Shown here: positions 1 to 9,156 of the stretch, piece after piece
How positions within the stretch are numbered: position 1 is the first letter of the stretch
Layout of the letters: each line of letters opens with the position of its first letter
Source of the DNA: Pantoea phytobeneficialis
GTDB lineage: Bacteria; Pseudomonadota; Gammaproteobacteria; Enterobacterales; Enterobacteriaceae
Assembly: GCF_009728735.1 (NCBI RefSeq)
Contig: NZ_CP024638.1
Span: 1-64,000, forward strand
Length of the DNA: 64,000 nucleotides
Direction: 5' to 3'
Notes under the pieces: generated by a model
What the model saw: the letters and a program-made list of their open reading frames with translations, nothing else
Databases searched by the model: none
What the model was told of the DNA's origin: nothing
Translations under genes and position numbers: made by a program

Positions 1-94
1 GTTCTCCGCAGAACGATTCCAACTTGAACTGGGCAACTATATTCAAAGTAAATGGAAGGCATTTAAGCTGAGCAAAGAAGTGAGCTATTCCTGA
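1..94 (+). CDS. 3' end of an unidentified upstream gene
   Basis: An open frame enters from the left edge (in frame from base 2) and stops at TGA 92-94, giving the last 30 residues of a protein, ending in KWKAFKLSKEVSYS. The piece is too short to place in a family. Because the following genes are polysaccharide genes in the same direction, it may be the end of a glycosyltransferase, but that is a guess from position only. Confidence 0.5.
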   Translation, partial: FSAERFQLELGNYIQSKWKAFKLSKEVSYS

Positions 95-184
95 GTTTAA
101 GACTACTCATTAATACTTGTTGATATATAACAATTAATGAGTGCGATTCGTCTTATTATCATCTCGATGGGTTAAGGTTTTCCT

Positions 185-913
185 ATGTGTAGAACAATGT
201 TAGTAGTGGTTTTGTATGGTAAAATCTATAAAGACTCACTAACACTAAATTCTTTGATGAACAAAGAATTCTCTAATGTGGATCTGATGATTGTTAACTA
301 CGGGCCTAACCCACTAGAATTTGATAAGGATTTTATTCACACACTGGGGTTTTATGTTCGGAGTATTATTCTAAAGCAGTTCTTGGATGGTCGATTGGTA
401 AGTTTTATTTTTAATTCTATCATTGATGAATACAATGAGTACGAGCGGTTCATATTTTTTGATGATGAGAGTTATGTAGGAAGAAAATATTTAAAGAATC
501 TGGATTTTTATTACAGAGATCATGTCGACCTGCAAGTGCCCAACATTATTGGGAGGGGGGATGGAAAGGTTCATTTTCCTATTATTGATGATTCTGCACT
601 GAAGAGTAATGATGGTGTCGAAATTAATGCAAAAAAGTTATTGCGTTCCTTGGGAACAGGATTAGTAATCTACTTTTCTCTTGTGGCTAAGTTTAAAGCT
701 ATCAACGTGGAGGTTTTTGACAGCAAGTTTACTCTTAGAGAAGTCAATTGTGGGTTCTTTGAACGCCTCGGAACTTTGGATTTACAATCATCTGAAATAA
801 CTATCCAGATTGTTAATACACTTGGTCATTCTTTGTTTAGAAATGATAGCCCAACAAATAAGTCACATGCCATAGAGCGCATTCTTGCTAGTTTAGCATC
901 AACTAAAATATGA
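185..913 (+). CDS. putative glycosyltransferase (GT2-like), polysaccharide locus
   Basis: This 242-residue protein starts with a hydrophobic strand and turn (LVVVLYGKIYKDS, residues 6-18) like the nucleotide-binding start of family 2 glycosyltransferases, and has an acidic FFDDES motif at residues 91-96 that resembles the metal/nucleotide-sugar DXD region. No membrane segment is evident, so it would act at the inner face of the membrane on a lipid-linked sugar. It is short for a GT2 enzyme and I do not recognise the exact subfamily. The gene is AT-rich compared with the metabolic genes further right, as is usual for O-antigen/EPS loci. An AAGG precedes the ATG; a second ATG four codons in is possible. 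The next gene is the initiating transferase wbaP. Confidence 0.55.
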   Translation: MCRTMLVVVLYGKIYKDSLTLNSLMNKEFSNVDLMIVNYGPNPLEFDKDFIHTLGFYVRSIILKQFLDGRLVSFIFNSIIDEYNEYERFIFFDDESYVGRKYLKNLDFYYRDHVDLQVPNIIGRGDGKVHFPIIDDSALKSNDGVEINAKKLLRSLGTGLVIYFSLVAKFKAINVEVFDSKFTLREVNCGFFERLGTLDLQSSEITIQIVNTLGHSLFRNDSPTNKSHAIERILASLASTKI

Positions 914-1107
914 CCTTGGTGCAACCAGATAATAGTTCATGTTTTCAAATGCAAATTTATCTTGATTTCTATATGGTAGGGATATTCAGAAGGGTTTTTA
1001 TCAACTCATCATTAAAGACACAAAGTGTCTGATAGATTTCCCTCTAATATAATATTTAAATCAAATTAAGTTAATCATTAACGGTTTAACTGATCGGGTC
1101 TATTCAT

Positions 1108-2565
1108 ATGAATACACTACAGCAACGCATACACATTACCTCAGACTTTACTTATAAAAACTTGCTCACCAAGATCTCTCTGGCTTTTTCAGATTTGATA
1201 TTTTTCAATGCCGCCTTATTTATTGCGTTGGCATTAATTGAGTCACTCTCTCATTCTCCACTTGCAGATATCTCTGCAAAAGACCTCAATCTTAAAATCG
1301 TCACGCATATTTGTTTGTCAATTGTATGTGTTGGATGGTTCTGGGTTCGTCTGCGCCATTTCACGTATCGCAAACCTTTCTGGTTTGAGCTTAAAGAGAT
1401 CTTCCGCACTGTCCTCATTTTTTCGGTAATAGACTTGTCAATTACTGCGCTATCACAGTGGCAAATGTCACGTTTCGTCTGGGTACTTACCTGGTTACTG
1501 GCCTTAATTGTGATCCCCGTAGGGCGGGCGATTGCACGACGCTTGCTGAATCATTTTGGCATGTGGAAAAAACAGACAGTGATCATTGGCAGTAGCAAAA
1601 ATGCTCAAGAGGCTTGGAAGGCACTGCAAAGTGAGGAGGTTATGGGGTATGACGTCGTTGCCTACTATGATGTTGATGGCAACTGTCCACAGGCTAATAT
1701 TGAAGGTATTCCGGTATTAAGAAATGAGCAGGATCTTTGGTTAATCACAAACGCAGAAACGCAGTTTATTGTTGCCGTTGAGTCAGAACAAAGCCAGCAT
1801 CGGGATAACTGGTTGAAAAATCTTGCGAGACGTAATTGTCGTTCAGTTTCAGTTATCCCGACACTTCGTGGTGTGCCGCTTTATGGCACAGATATGGCGT
1901 ATATTTTCAGTCATGAAGTTATGATTTTGCGTGTAAATAACAATCTTGCGAAACGTACATCCCGGTTCCTTAAACGAACATTCGATATTGTTGGCGCACT
2001 GGGTATCATTATCGCGTTATCTCCGGCTTTGTTAATTTTGGGTTATCTTGTCAGCCGGGATGGTGGCACCCCGATCTATGGGCACGAACGTGTCGGTCTC
2101 AATGGACGGAAATTTAAGTGTCTTAAGTTCCGTTCAATGGTAATCAATTCGAAAGAAGTTCTGGAAGAGGTGCTGCGAACTGATCCGGTTGCACGAGCTG
2201 AATGGGACAAAGATTTCAAGCTGAAGAATGACCCACGCATCACTAAAGTTGGTCATTTTATCCGCAAGACTAGCTTGGATGAATTACCTCAGTTGTGGAA
2301 TGTAGTCCGTGGAGATATGAGCTTGGTAGGCCCGCGTCCGGTTATTGAAGATGAACTGAGTCGTTACGCTGGCGATGTCGATTATTATCTGATGGCAAAA
2401 CCCGGCATGACCGGCTTGTGGCAGGTCAGCGGTCGTAACGATGTTGATTATGAAACTCGCGTTTATTTTGATTCCTGGTATGTAAAAAATTGGTCGTTAT
2501 GGAATGACATCGCGATTCTGTTCAAAACGGTTGGCGTAGTGCTAAAACGCGACGGTGCCTATTAA
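1108..2565 (+). CDS. wbaP: undecaprenyl-phosphate galactose phosphotransferase (WbaP/AmsG type)
   Basis: Initiates polysaccharide synthesis by moving a sugar 1-phosphate (galactose in the best known members) from the UDP-sugar to undecaprenyl phosphate in the inner membrane. The 485 residues show the full family layout: four N-terminal hydrophobic segments (about 25-145), a Rossmann-like soluble domain (about 150-275), a re-entrant membrane segment (about 291-315) and the C-terminal catalytic domain with KFRSM (340-344), SLDELPQLWNV (389-399), DMSLVGPRP (403-411) and the terminal KRDGAY. The length matches WbaP and Erwinia AmsG (about 476 residues). No clear Shine-Dalgarno sequence precedes the ATG. 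In Erwiniaceae extra copies of this enzyme outside the main EPS cluster are known, and this copy has only a few polysaccharide genes beside it. Glucose instead of galactose specificity cannot be excluded. Confidence 0.9.
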   Translation: MNTLQQRIHITSDFTYKNLLTKISLAFSDLIFFNAALFIALALIESLSHSPLADISAKDLNLKIVTHICLSIVCVGWFWVRLRHFTYRKPFWFELKEIFRTVLIFSVIDLSITALSQWQMSRFVWVLTWLLALIVIPVGRAIARRLLNHFGMWKKQTVIIGSSKNAQEAWKALQSEEVMGYDVVAYYDVDGNCPQANIEGIPVLRNEQDLWLITNAETQFIVAVESEQSQHRDNWLKNLARRNCRSVSVIPTLRGVPLYGTDMAYIFSHEVMILRVNNNLAKRTSRFLKRTFDIVGALGIIIALSPALLILGYLVSRDGGTPIYGHERVGLNGRKFKCLKFRSMVINSKEVLEEVLRTDPVARAEWDKDFKLKNDPRITKVGHFIRKTSLDELPQLWNVVRGDMSLVGPRPVIEDELSRYAGDVDYYLMAKPGMTGLWQVSGRNDVDYETRVYFDSWYVKNWSLWNDIAILFKTVGVVLKRDGAY

Positions 2566-2594
2566 TATCCTCTGACTTATTTAATGGAGTTAAT

Positions 2595-3119
2595 GTGATA
2601 AAACTCGAGCCACTTATCACTCATCTGGAAAATAAATTCATCGAATATGCAATAGAGAAACTTTCTCGTGACATGCCGTATAATAAGATGAACTTATTTG
2701 TCTGTGATATTCACCATTTCCTTTCGGCATTAAGTAGAGGGGAGATTAATTCAAAGTCCAGAAATATTGTCTTAATTTTTAATAATGAGCTTGAGGTGTT
2801 TATTCTTCAATCTGTTTGTGATGTTTCCTTTATAGCCCTTGATGTCCGAACGCAAGATGTGTTTGATTACTTTCAAGGTGCTAAGTTATTTAAAAAAGTT
2901 AGACCTTTTAAACATAAAGATGATAGCGCCAGAATGCGAGTTTTCCTGCTAATCTTGCGTGGTTGGGATGATGAGAGAATCTGTGATACTTTACTCATTA
3001 CGTTGAAAAAATTGCGTGAATATAAGTCACAACTTACCTATACCTTCTTCGAAAAGAGAAGGAACTTGTTTTACCTGACATTAAATGGTTTCCTACAAAC
3101 AGAAATATTGGCAGCATAA
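2595..3119 (+). CDS. small putative LuxR/RcsA-like regulator
   Basis: The gene begins at GTG with GGAG seven bases upstream, 29 bases after wbaP, so it is probably in the same transcript. The 174-residue product has no signal peptide. Its C-terminal part (about 110-160) reads MRVFLLILRGWDDERICDTL followed by ITLKKLREYKSQL, which has the spacing of a LuxR-family helix-turn-helix (hydrophobic helix, G-x-x-x-x-x-I, then a recognition helix ending in K/H-x-x-x-I/L). The canonical E-V-L and N-K-E-I-A residues are not conserved, so this is a divergent member at best. Rcs-type accessory regulators of this class (RcsA, BglJ, MatA) control capsule genes, which would fit the location. Low GC. The assignment is an inference. 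Confidence 0.5.
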   Translation: MIKLEPLITHLENKFIEYAIEKLSRDMPYNKMNLFVCDIHHFLSALSRGEINSKSRNIVLIFNNELEVFILQSVCDVSFIALDVRTQDVFDYFQGAKLFKKVRPFKHKDDSARMRVFLLILRGWDDERICDTLLITLKKLREYKSQLTYTFFEKRRNLFYLTLNGFLQTEILAA

Positions 3120-3163
3120 TGCTGATGGGTATTAAGCAGGCATCCTAAGAGAAGAATGCATAT

Positions 3164-4216
3164 ATGATGAAGGAAAGAGATTTATCAATTGATATTCTCA
3201 GGTGTATCGGCCTTTTCTTAATAATATTGGCGCATGTCAGGCCTCCTGGCGTAATAGCGCAATTAAGAAATTTCGATGTTCCAATGATGGTTTTTGTCTC
3301 AGGCTTATCTTTTGCTCTCTCGAGCGGAGGTAAAGGTTTCCTGGAGTATATACATGCGAGGATAAAAAGGCTAGTATTCCCTGTTTGGATATTCGTTACC
3401 TTTTTCTACCTGGTTGTTCATTTCTTCTTTCCTGTTTTTTTTGAAAAATACAATACTATCAGCTCTTATCTCAATACGATTCTATTTATAGATTCAACGG
3501 ATGGTTTAAGTGACTCATTGGGTTATACATGGATAATCAGGATATTTTTACTGATAGCCATTGTTGCACCAATGTTGAAAGTTATTACATTTAAACTCTC
3601 ACAGTGGAGTGTTTTATCTTTTGCAATGATTCTTCTTGTTATGAATCAGTTTGTTTATGTCCATGAGAGTGTTTCCTGGCCAGGGTGGGTTGCTAATGTA
3701 CTTAACAACTATTTGTTGCCTGTTTTATCTTATGGTGCTGTTTTTATGTTGGGTGTAAATCACCATAAGTTTTCTCGAATTACTAAGGTTTTGATCGCTT
3801 TTTTATCATTCATTGCCTTTGTTACTTTTTTGTTTTTATATAAGTCAGAGTTCAACACTGTTGTATCAACTCAAGAGTATAAGTATCCGCCAAGCGGGTA
3901 TTATCTAAGTTATGCGTTTTTTATGATATTCTCCCTTGGTTTGTTTGTTAATAAGGTGGCCGTCGTTGCTAATGGAATGATTAAGGATTTTATTGTCTTT
4001 GTGTCATCTAACAGCATATGGATATATTTGTGGCATATACCTGTAGTGGAGTTTTTCATCTCCTCTCATGTTCAATATAGTTTCTTGGTTAAGTATTTTA
4101 TCGCATGTTTAATTTCCATCATAATTATGTATATTCAAACTTCCATGATTTCAAGGTTGCGATCAAGACTTTCCCCTCCTGTATTTAAACATGTCAGGGA
4201 TGTGTTTACTGGTTGA
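3164..4216 (+). CDS. acyltransferase family 3 membrane protein
   Basis: A 350-residue inner-membrane protein with about ten hydrophobic segments. It opens with KERDLSIDILRCIGLFLIIL followed by AH (H24), the hallmark of acyltransferase-3 (WecH/OafB-like) proteins, which transfer acetyl or other acyl groups from the cytoplasm to surface sugars. It lies 44 bases after the small regulator and two genes after wbaP, so its acceptor is probably the polysaccharide made here. Base composition is clearly AT-rich, unlike the genes right of 4.3 kb. A second ATG directly follows the first; the start is uncertain by one codon. Fucose-4-O-acetylase-type annotation is equally possible. Confidence 0.8.
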   Translation: MMKERDLSIDILRCIGLFLIILAHVRPPGVIAQLRNFDVPMMVFVSGLSFALSSGGKGFLEYIHARIKRLVFPVWIFVTFFYLVVHFFFPVFFEKYNTISSYLNTILFIDSTDGLSDSLGYTWIIRIFLLIAIVAPMLKVITFKLSQWSVLSFAMILLVMNQFVYVHESVSWPGWVANVLNNYLLPVLSYGAVFMLGVNHHKFSRITKVLIAFLSFIAFVTFLFLYKSEFNTVVSTQEYKYPPSGYYLSYAFFMIFSLGLFVNKVAVVANGMIKDFIVFVSSNSIWIYLWHIPVVEFFISSHVQYSFLVKYFIACLISIIIMYIQTSMISRLRSRLSPPVFKHVRDVFTG

Positions 4217-4287
4217 TTTACTGACTTTATTTTAATATTTCTACTTGATAGCCGAATAAGCCGACGTTTACGTATGGTTTTACCACG

Positions 4288-4316
4288 ACCTGAGCCTGTT
4301 TTAATCAGGCTCAGGT
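4288..4316. terminator. bidirectional hairpin between convergent genes
   Basis: A perfect 11-bp inverted repeat (ACCTGAGCCTG / CAGGCTCAGGT) with a 7-base loop lies between the stop codons of the acyltransferase gene and the facing TIM-barrel gene. Neither arm is followed by a long T run, so it is a probable but not textbook factor-independent terminator. Confidence 0.6.
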
Positions 4317-4333
4317 TGCATCCTGTGATCCCA

Positions 4334-5326
4334 TCATTCCTCAATAGCCGTCAGCAACGCATTCTGAATAATCCTCTGCGCCAGCAGCGGATTCTGCTCC
4401 ACCTGCGCAACCTGCAACGCCACAATATCCAGCTTATCCAACGCACGATAGACATGCTTCAAAAACCGAATCGACAGGTTAGCTGCTTCCACATTATCCT
4501 CGCGGAACGGGAACTGATCCAACTGCCAGACACCCTGCCAGTTATTGATCTTCAGTACGTAGAAGAACTCGAAGATCTCGGTCATATGTACCGTTCCCAC
4601 CACCAGGTCATCATCCCAGCCGCGTAGGTTATCGTTCACATCCATGCCGAACAGGCGGCCATGATCGATAATCAGTTGCGCGGAACCGGCAGGGGATTCT
4701 CCGGCAAATAAGGCATGACCGAAATCCAGCAGGATACCCACATTATCCAGCCCCATTTCCTCAATACCCAGTAATGTACGTGCAGCTGAATCCCAGGTCA
4801 TTTTTACCCGAGGCTCACGCGGTTTGTATTCAATGGCAAATTTAACATCCGGGTTCGCACTCGCCAGCTCGCGCATGCCATCAACCGCCAGTCGCCAGAG
4901 ATTTTTATGGTCGACCTGGAATGGATAATCCCAACCATCCTGACCTGGCCAAACCTTGACATAGTTAGCCCCCAATTCGCGTACCACACTGACGGCTTCA
5001 TGCATCAGTTCAAATGCCTGTTTGCGCAAAGTCGGATCCGGGTTGGTAAATGCACCTCGCGAAAAACGACGTAAGTAGATCTCCGGGGTAACACCGATAG
5101 CTTTTAAGCCGGCGTCCGCCAGGGCCAGTTTGACATCGCTGACACTGACACCTTCGGTAAAGGGATAGGGGACATCAACATACGAAAGATCTTCTACTGT
5201 ACCAGCGATGCGAATCTGTTCCAGCGTACTCAGCGCGGGTCCATAACCATCCACCGCATAGCGGTCAACATAGTTAGCGAAGTGCCACAGGCCCGCGCCA
5301 AATTTTGGGTAGTTCCAGGTACTCAT
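4334..5326 (-). CDS. sugar phosphate isomerase/epimerase-like TIM-barrel protein
   Basis: A 330-residue protein of the xylose-isomerase-like/AP-endonuclease-2 TIM-barrel superfamily. Metal-binding candidates in the usual order are E166 (AIEYKPREP), D201 and H204 (LLDFGHA), H222 (IDHGRL) and D229/D231 (GMDVNDN). Members isomerise or epimerise sugars or handle inositol derivatives; the substrate cannot be told here because no kinase, aldolase or transporter is next to it. It is cytoplasmic (no signal peptide). The ATG is preceded by AAGGAG at proper spacing. Upstream lies a long promoter region with a perfect 24-bp palindrome, so it is probably a singly transcribed, repressor-controlled catabolic gene. 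Confidence 0.75.
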   Translation of the reverse strand: MSTWNYPKFGAGLWHFANYVDRYAVDGYGPALSTLEQIRIAGTVEDLSYVDVPYPFTEGVSVSDVKLALADAGLKAIGVTPEIYLRRFSRGAFTNPDPTLRKQAFELMHEAVSVVRELGANYVKVWPGQDGWDYPFQVDHKNLWRLAVDGMRELASANPDVKFAIEYKPREPRVKMTWDSAARTLLGIEEMGLDNVGILLDFGHALFAGESPAGSAQLIIDHGRLFGMDVNDNLRGWDDDLVVGTVHMTEIFEFFYVLKINNWQGVWQLDQFPFREDNVEAANLSIRFLKHVYRALDKLDIVALQVAQVEQNPLLAQRIIQNALLTAIEE

Positions 5327-5414
5327 AAGATGTTCTCCTTAAACCACGGCTATGATGCGAATGCCGATGTCCGGCTTACATGCCGATCCATGCAGCTCGT
5401 CGAAGTATCCTGTA

Positions 5415-5438
5415 CTACATGAATATATATTCATGTAG
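5415..5438. promoter_or_regulatory. perfect 24-bp palindrome upstream of the TIM-barrel gene
   Basis: The half-site CTACATGAATAT is followed directly by its exact reverse complement. It lies about 90-110 bases upstream of the TIM-barrel start codon in an A+T-rich stretch and is the only strong structure in the 534-base gap between that gene and the divergent unknown gene starting at 5861. It is a good candidate operator; no adjacent regulator gene explains it. The rest of the gap (5439-5860) shows nothing else I can support. Confidence 0.5.
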
Positions 5439-5860
5439 GTATATATATTCCATTGTGTGAGATCCAAGCACCTGTCAGCTAGCGTGATAATGCGAATTTG
5501 TCGTGGGAATCACAAAAATGGTCTGATTCACCTCTTTCAGATAACTTTCATGGTGAAAAAACGCCCCTGGTTTGACGTTCGTTCTTCTGATGACAGGGAG
5601 AGCCTAAGGAACTGAAAAGGTGGGAAATTACTCTTAATAACGCAGGTTTTAACATCTCATATCATGAATTGCGCCTGTCATGCTGCTATTCAACATGCGA
5701 CTCCTCTCACTACTGAGTTATTATCGTGGTTGAGAAAGATCATCGGATATGTGCACTATAATAACGACGCTATTCGAGGGCGTATCTTCTCTTTCATGGA
5801 ATAAATTTGTGGCGTCCTGGGTTTCAATTTTCAGCGTCCCGGCTTTCAGTGGGGGTTTTT

Positions 5861-7318
5861 ATGATCAGAATGCCTGCATCAAATGTCATTTCAAACGCGT
5901 CGGCCCCCCTGTCAACGGTAATTCCTCTTCAGCTACCCTTACAGAAGATAACGGTATCGCAAAGTTCTACGAGTATATCTTCTGTAATTTACACCAGTAC
6001 AACGGAACTTGATGATATTATTATACAAAAATTTCAGTTACTGCGTGATCCCCTGACCCAAATTGAAGCGTTAAAGGACATTATTTTCCATTGCGATGAC
6101 TGTATATTAACGGCGCCGAAAATAAAAAAATTGATTTCTAAAATGCAGTGCCGTGGTTTGACAGTTAATCAGGAAGTGGTCGAGGGAATCATTAGGTATA
6201 AACATAAGCGCATTGATGAAGATTTTGTTGAAATATACAATAACATCAAGGGTATGTATCCTGAACTGGATCAGAGAAGAACCATGTTTTTTATGGCCGA
6301 GAGGTTAATTGAAAAAAATATCTTACTCACCCCTTCTGCCTGGCAGCAAAAGCTAAAAGCATGTGGCACTCATATACCTCATTTTAATCTTCTTAGTACT
6401 TGCTGGAGTATCGCTGACGCCGATATTACAACTGACATGAGTCTTTGGATACAGCACAATCAGCCCGGAACATTGGTTCGAAAGGTGGCTCAGCAATTTG
6501 AATGGCTTGTAAATTTTCTGAACGCGTTTCCGGATGAGCAATTTACCTGGCATCGGCTGACAAAAGTCGCTTTTTGCGCTGGTATCAATCCACAAGAGAA
6601 AATTGTCCGTAATGTAATAAAATATGCAAACGCTGAAAAAGCTCGGCTTATGGTTGCGTCAGCGTGTGACTATGAAACGCGCCTGATGGAGGCGCGTCTT
6701 CCGTCGGCAATCATAACAATGGAATCAGGTTTACCCTTTATCTCGCAGTTACCCGTATATTTAGCACCAGTTGACGGTGCTGTTCTCCCCGGGTCAGATC
6801 AGATTTTGTTGTGCTGGGAGTGCGTGAAGAAACGCTGTCATCTGTTGCAAAAGCTGTTGAATATTATTATTAGCGATGAAATAAAATGGCTGATGTTAAT
6901 TCATGAAGTGCAGTTACTTACGCCTGATAAGGACACACTCTGTTTAGAAAAGATCATCACGTCGCTGGTTGAACATATTCACGCAGGAGAGTTAAACGAG
7001 GCTGCGGCTAAAGCGGCATGGGATGCCAGCAAAGCTGATTTGTCAAAGCTGGATCTGTCGATGTGTTCCGCATTTTTGCGCACAATCGATGTTAAGTCGG
7101 AGGCTGAAACAAGGGACAGCATCAGGACATTGTTTATAAACTTTCCCTGGTTAAGGAATGAAACACCGGGAGCGTTAATGCTGTTGTTGTATCGATACGA
7201 GATGTTGACGCATTCCGTCTCGCTGCTGAATTCCGTGAAGTACGAGCTGAACGACAACCCTCAACTATTACGGCAGCGTGACCCGTCATCTGCAAGCGCA
7301 GTGACGGGTCGCAGATAA
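5861..7318 (+). CDS. unknown 485-residue helical protein
   Basis: I do not recognise this protein. The start is set at the ATG preceded by GGGGG (5 bases spacing); an upstream in-frame ATG at 5807 has no ribosome site. Residues 1-50 are rich in Ser, Thr and Pro and look disordered; the rest is predicted by eye to be mainly alpha-helical, with no signal peptide or membrane segment. The local pattern W-x(10)-GI-x(6)-VR-x(2)-I near residues 225-250 resembles a segment of the unknown protein starting at 37394, which has the same layout and similar leader. The gene is more AT-rich than its neighbours. Its last codons pass through an inverted repeat that would serve the facing pckA gene, and the stop codon is one base from the pckA stop. 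A secreted effector is possible but unproven. Confidence 0.6.
   Translation: MIRMPASNVISNASAPLSTVIPLQLPLQKITVSQSSTSISSVIYTSTTELDDIIIQKFQLLRDPLTQIEALKDIIFHCDDCILTAPKIKKLISKMQCRGLTVNQEVVEGIIRYKHKRIDEDFVEIYNNIKGMYPELDQRRTMFFMAERLIEKNILLTPSAWQQKLKACGTHIPHFNLLSTCWSIADADITTDMSLWIQHNQPGTLVRKVAQQFEWLVNFLNAFPDEQFTWHRLTKVAFCAGINPQEKIVRNVIKYANAEKARLMVASACDYETRLMEARLPSAIITMESGLPFISQLPVYLAPVDGAVLPGSDQILLCWECVKKRCHLLQKLLNIIISDEIKWLMLIHEVQLLTPDKDTLCLEKIITSLVEHIHAGELNEAAAKAAWDASKADLSKLDLSMCSAFLRTIDVKSEAETRDSIRTLFINFPWLRNETPGALMLLLYRYEMLTHSVSLLNSVKYELNDNPQLLRQRDPSSASAVTGRR
7280..7310 (-). terminator. hairpin downstream of pckA
   Basis: GACCCGTCA and TGACGGGTC form a 9-bp stem with a 13-base loop, ten bases beyond the pckA stop codon. 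No T run follows on the minus strand. The hairpin lies within the last codons of the facing unknown gene. Confidence 0.4.
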
Positions 7319-7319
7319 A

Positions 7320-8939
7320 TTACGCCAGGTTTGGCCCCGCCAGTGCAATCCGGGCACCTTCCGGGGTCTGCGCATATTGACTGAAGTTAGTAATAAACAG
7401 GCTCGCGAGTTTGTCTGCTGCATCGTGCCATTGTTCCGCGCTTGCCCAGCCGTTGCGTGGGTCAAGCTGGTGAGACTCCACCTCTGGCACAGCATCCGGG
7501 ATCAGCAGGCCAAATACCGGCAGCGTGTTATCACCGAGAACGATACTGTCGTCCAGAATGCCCCGAATAATATTGCGGGTATCACGCAGAGAAAGTCGTT
7601 TACCTTCGCCATTCCAGCCGGTGTTGACCAACCAGGCTTCAGCACCACTTTCCGCCATTTTCTCCGCCAGCACTTCCGCGTATTGCGTCGGATGCAACAT
7701 CAAGAAGGCAGCACCATAGCAGGCAGAAAAGGTTGGGGTAGGTTGGGTAATCCCACGTTCCGTCCCGGCCAGTTTAGAGGTAAAGCCAGACAGGAAGTGG
7801 TATTTCATCTGGTCGGTCGTCAGGCGTGATACGGGCGGTAACACACCAAAACCATCTGCCGCGAGGAAAATCACTTTGGATGGATTGCCCGCACGGGAAA
7901 CCGGTTTAACGATGTTTTCAATATGTGCCAGCGGGTATGAAACACGGGTGTTCTCGGTTTTGCTGCCGTCGGCATAATCGACTGAACCATCTTCACGCAC
8001 CACCACGTTTTCCAGTAGCGCATCACGGCGAATAGCACGGTAAATCTCTGGTTCTGCCGCTTCGCTCAGATTGATGGTTTTGGCATAGCAGCCGCCTTCA
8101 AAGTTAAAGACACCTTCGTTATCCCAGCCATGCTCATCGTCACCAATCAGCTCACGCAGCGGATCGGTGGAGAGGGTGGTTTTACCGGTGCCGGAAAGAC
8201 CGAAGAACAACGCCACATCGCCCGCAGCACCACGGTTGGCGGAACAATGCATAGAGGCGATACCGCGCTGCGGCAGAAAATAGTTCATCACCGAGAACAG
8301 GCCTTTCTTCATTTCTCCGCCGTACCAGGTGCCGCCAATCAGCTGCATCTTTTCGGTCAGGTTAAATGCGACGAAATTTTCAGAGTTCAGACCCTGCGTC
8401 TGCCAGTGCGGATTGGTGCATTTTGACCCGTTCATCACAATAAAATCAGGTTCAAAATTTTCCAGCTCTTCCGCTAAAGGCGGGATAAACATGTTTTTCA
8501 CAAAGTGGGCCTGCCAGGCTACCTCGGTAATAAAGCGCACCGCCAGTCTTGAGTCATTGCTGGCACCACACCAGGCGTCCACCACGTAAAGTTGCTTGCC
8601 AGATAACTGGTTTGATACCAGATGACGCAGCTCAGCCCACACCGACGGGGAAAGTGGCTTGTTATCATTACGGCCAGTACCCGCATCAGACCACCAAACG
8701 GTATCTCTGGTTAGCTCATCACGGACAATATATTTGTCCTTCGGCGAGCGGCCGGTAAATTCACCGGTATCGACCGCGACCGCCCCGGAAGCCGTCATGA
8801 CACCGCGTTCATAGCCGTTAAGCGTTGCCGAGGTTTCATGTGCGATAAGCAGGTCATAATCGGGGTTGTAGATCACTTCGCTTACGCGGGTAATCCCTAA
8901 ATCTGACAGGGCTGTTTTAATCTTCTCAGAGCTGGACAT
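7320..8939 (-). CDS. pckA: phosphoenolpyruvate carboxykinase (ATP)
   Basis: Catalyses oxaloacetate + ATP to phosphoenolpyruvate + CO2 + ADP, the committed step of gluconeogenesis from C4 acids; cytoplasmic. The product is 539 residues, matching E. coli PckA (540). Visible signatures are the kinase P-loop GLSGTGKTT (about 247-255), [13 protein letters not shown] just after it, the NxxxGAA substrate region, and the conserved [12 protein letters not shown] near the N-terminus. The start [11 protein letters not shown] is chosen because it aligns with the family; an upstream in-frame extension of 15 residues is not family-like. It is transcribed towards the unknown gene and divergently from the HypT-like regulator. 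Confidence 0.97.
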   Translation of the reverse strand: MSSSEKIKTALSDLGITRVSEVIYNPDYDLLIAHETSATLNGYERGVMTASGAVAVDTGEFTGRSPKDKYIVRDELTRDTVWWSDAGTGRNDNKPLSPSVWAELRHLVSNQLSGKQLYVVDAWCGASNDSRLAVRFITEVAWQAHFVKNMFIPPLAEELENFEPDFIVMNGSKCTNPHWQTQGLNSENFVAFNLTEKMQLIGGTWYGGEMKKGLFSVMNYFLPQRGIASMHCSANRGAAGDVALFFGLSGTGKTTLSTDPLRELIGDDEHGWDNEGVFNFEGGCYAKTINLSEAAEPEIYRAIRRDALLENVVVREDGSVDYADGSKTENTRVSYPLAHIENIVKPVSRAGNPSKVIFLAADGFGVLPPVSRLTTDQMKYHFLSGFTSKLAGTERGITQPTPTFSACYGAAFLMLHPTQYAEVLAEKMAESGAEAWLVNTGWNGEGKRLSLRDTRNIIRGILDDSIVLGDNTLPVFGLLIPDAVPEVESHQLDPRNGWASAEQWHDAADKLASLFITNFSQYAQTPEGARIALAGPNLA

Positions 8940-9106
8940 GTTATACCTGACTGATTGCTGGCTGAATATTGGGCTGCATAGCACTGCGGCCGATAGTTTG
9001 TTTGATAGTTAACTGAGCTGTTAATGAAATGGCGAAGTTCAGTTATGCAACTGTTCAGGATACTAGCACCAACATTCAGATGCATTGATTGCATAATTTC
9101 TATATG

Positions 9107-9125
9107 CCATGCATAATTTGCATGG
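9107..9125. promoter_or_regulatory. palindromic site in the pckA / LysR-type regulator intergenic region
   Basis: CCATGCA and TGCATGG flank a 5-base TAATT centre, about 30 bases before the regulator start. A related GCATAATTT occurs again at 9090-9098. Spacing and A/T centre fit a LysR-type (T-N11-A) autoregulatory site. Confidence 0.4.
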
Positions 9126-9156
9126 CGACAAATAAGATTTTGTGAGAATCAGCGCG

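Noticed and set aside
1..1107. JUMPstart/ops element ahead of the polysaccharide genes
   Set aside because: Looked for GGCGGTAG-type ops sequence; none found.
5327..5860. hrp-box in front of effector-like genes (also checked before 37394 and 42166)
   Set aside because: No GGAAC-N15/16-CCAC match seen, so type III regulation cannot be claimed.
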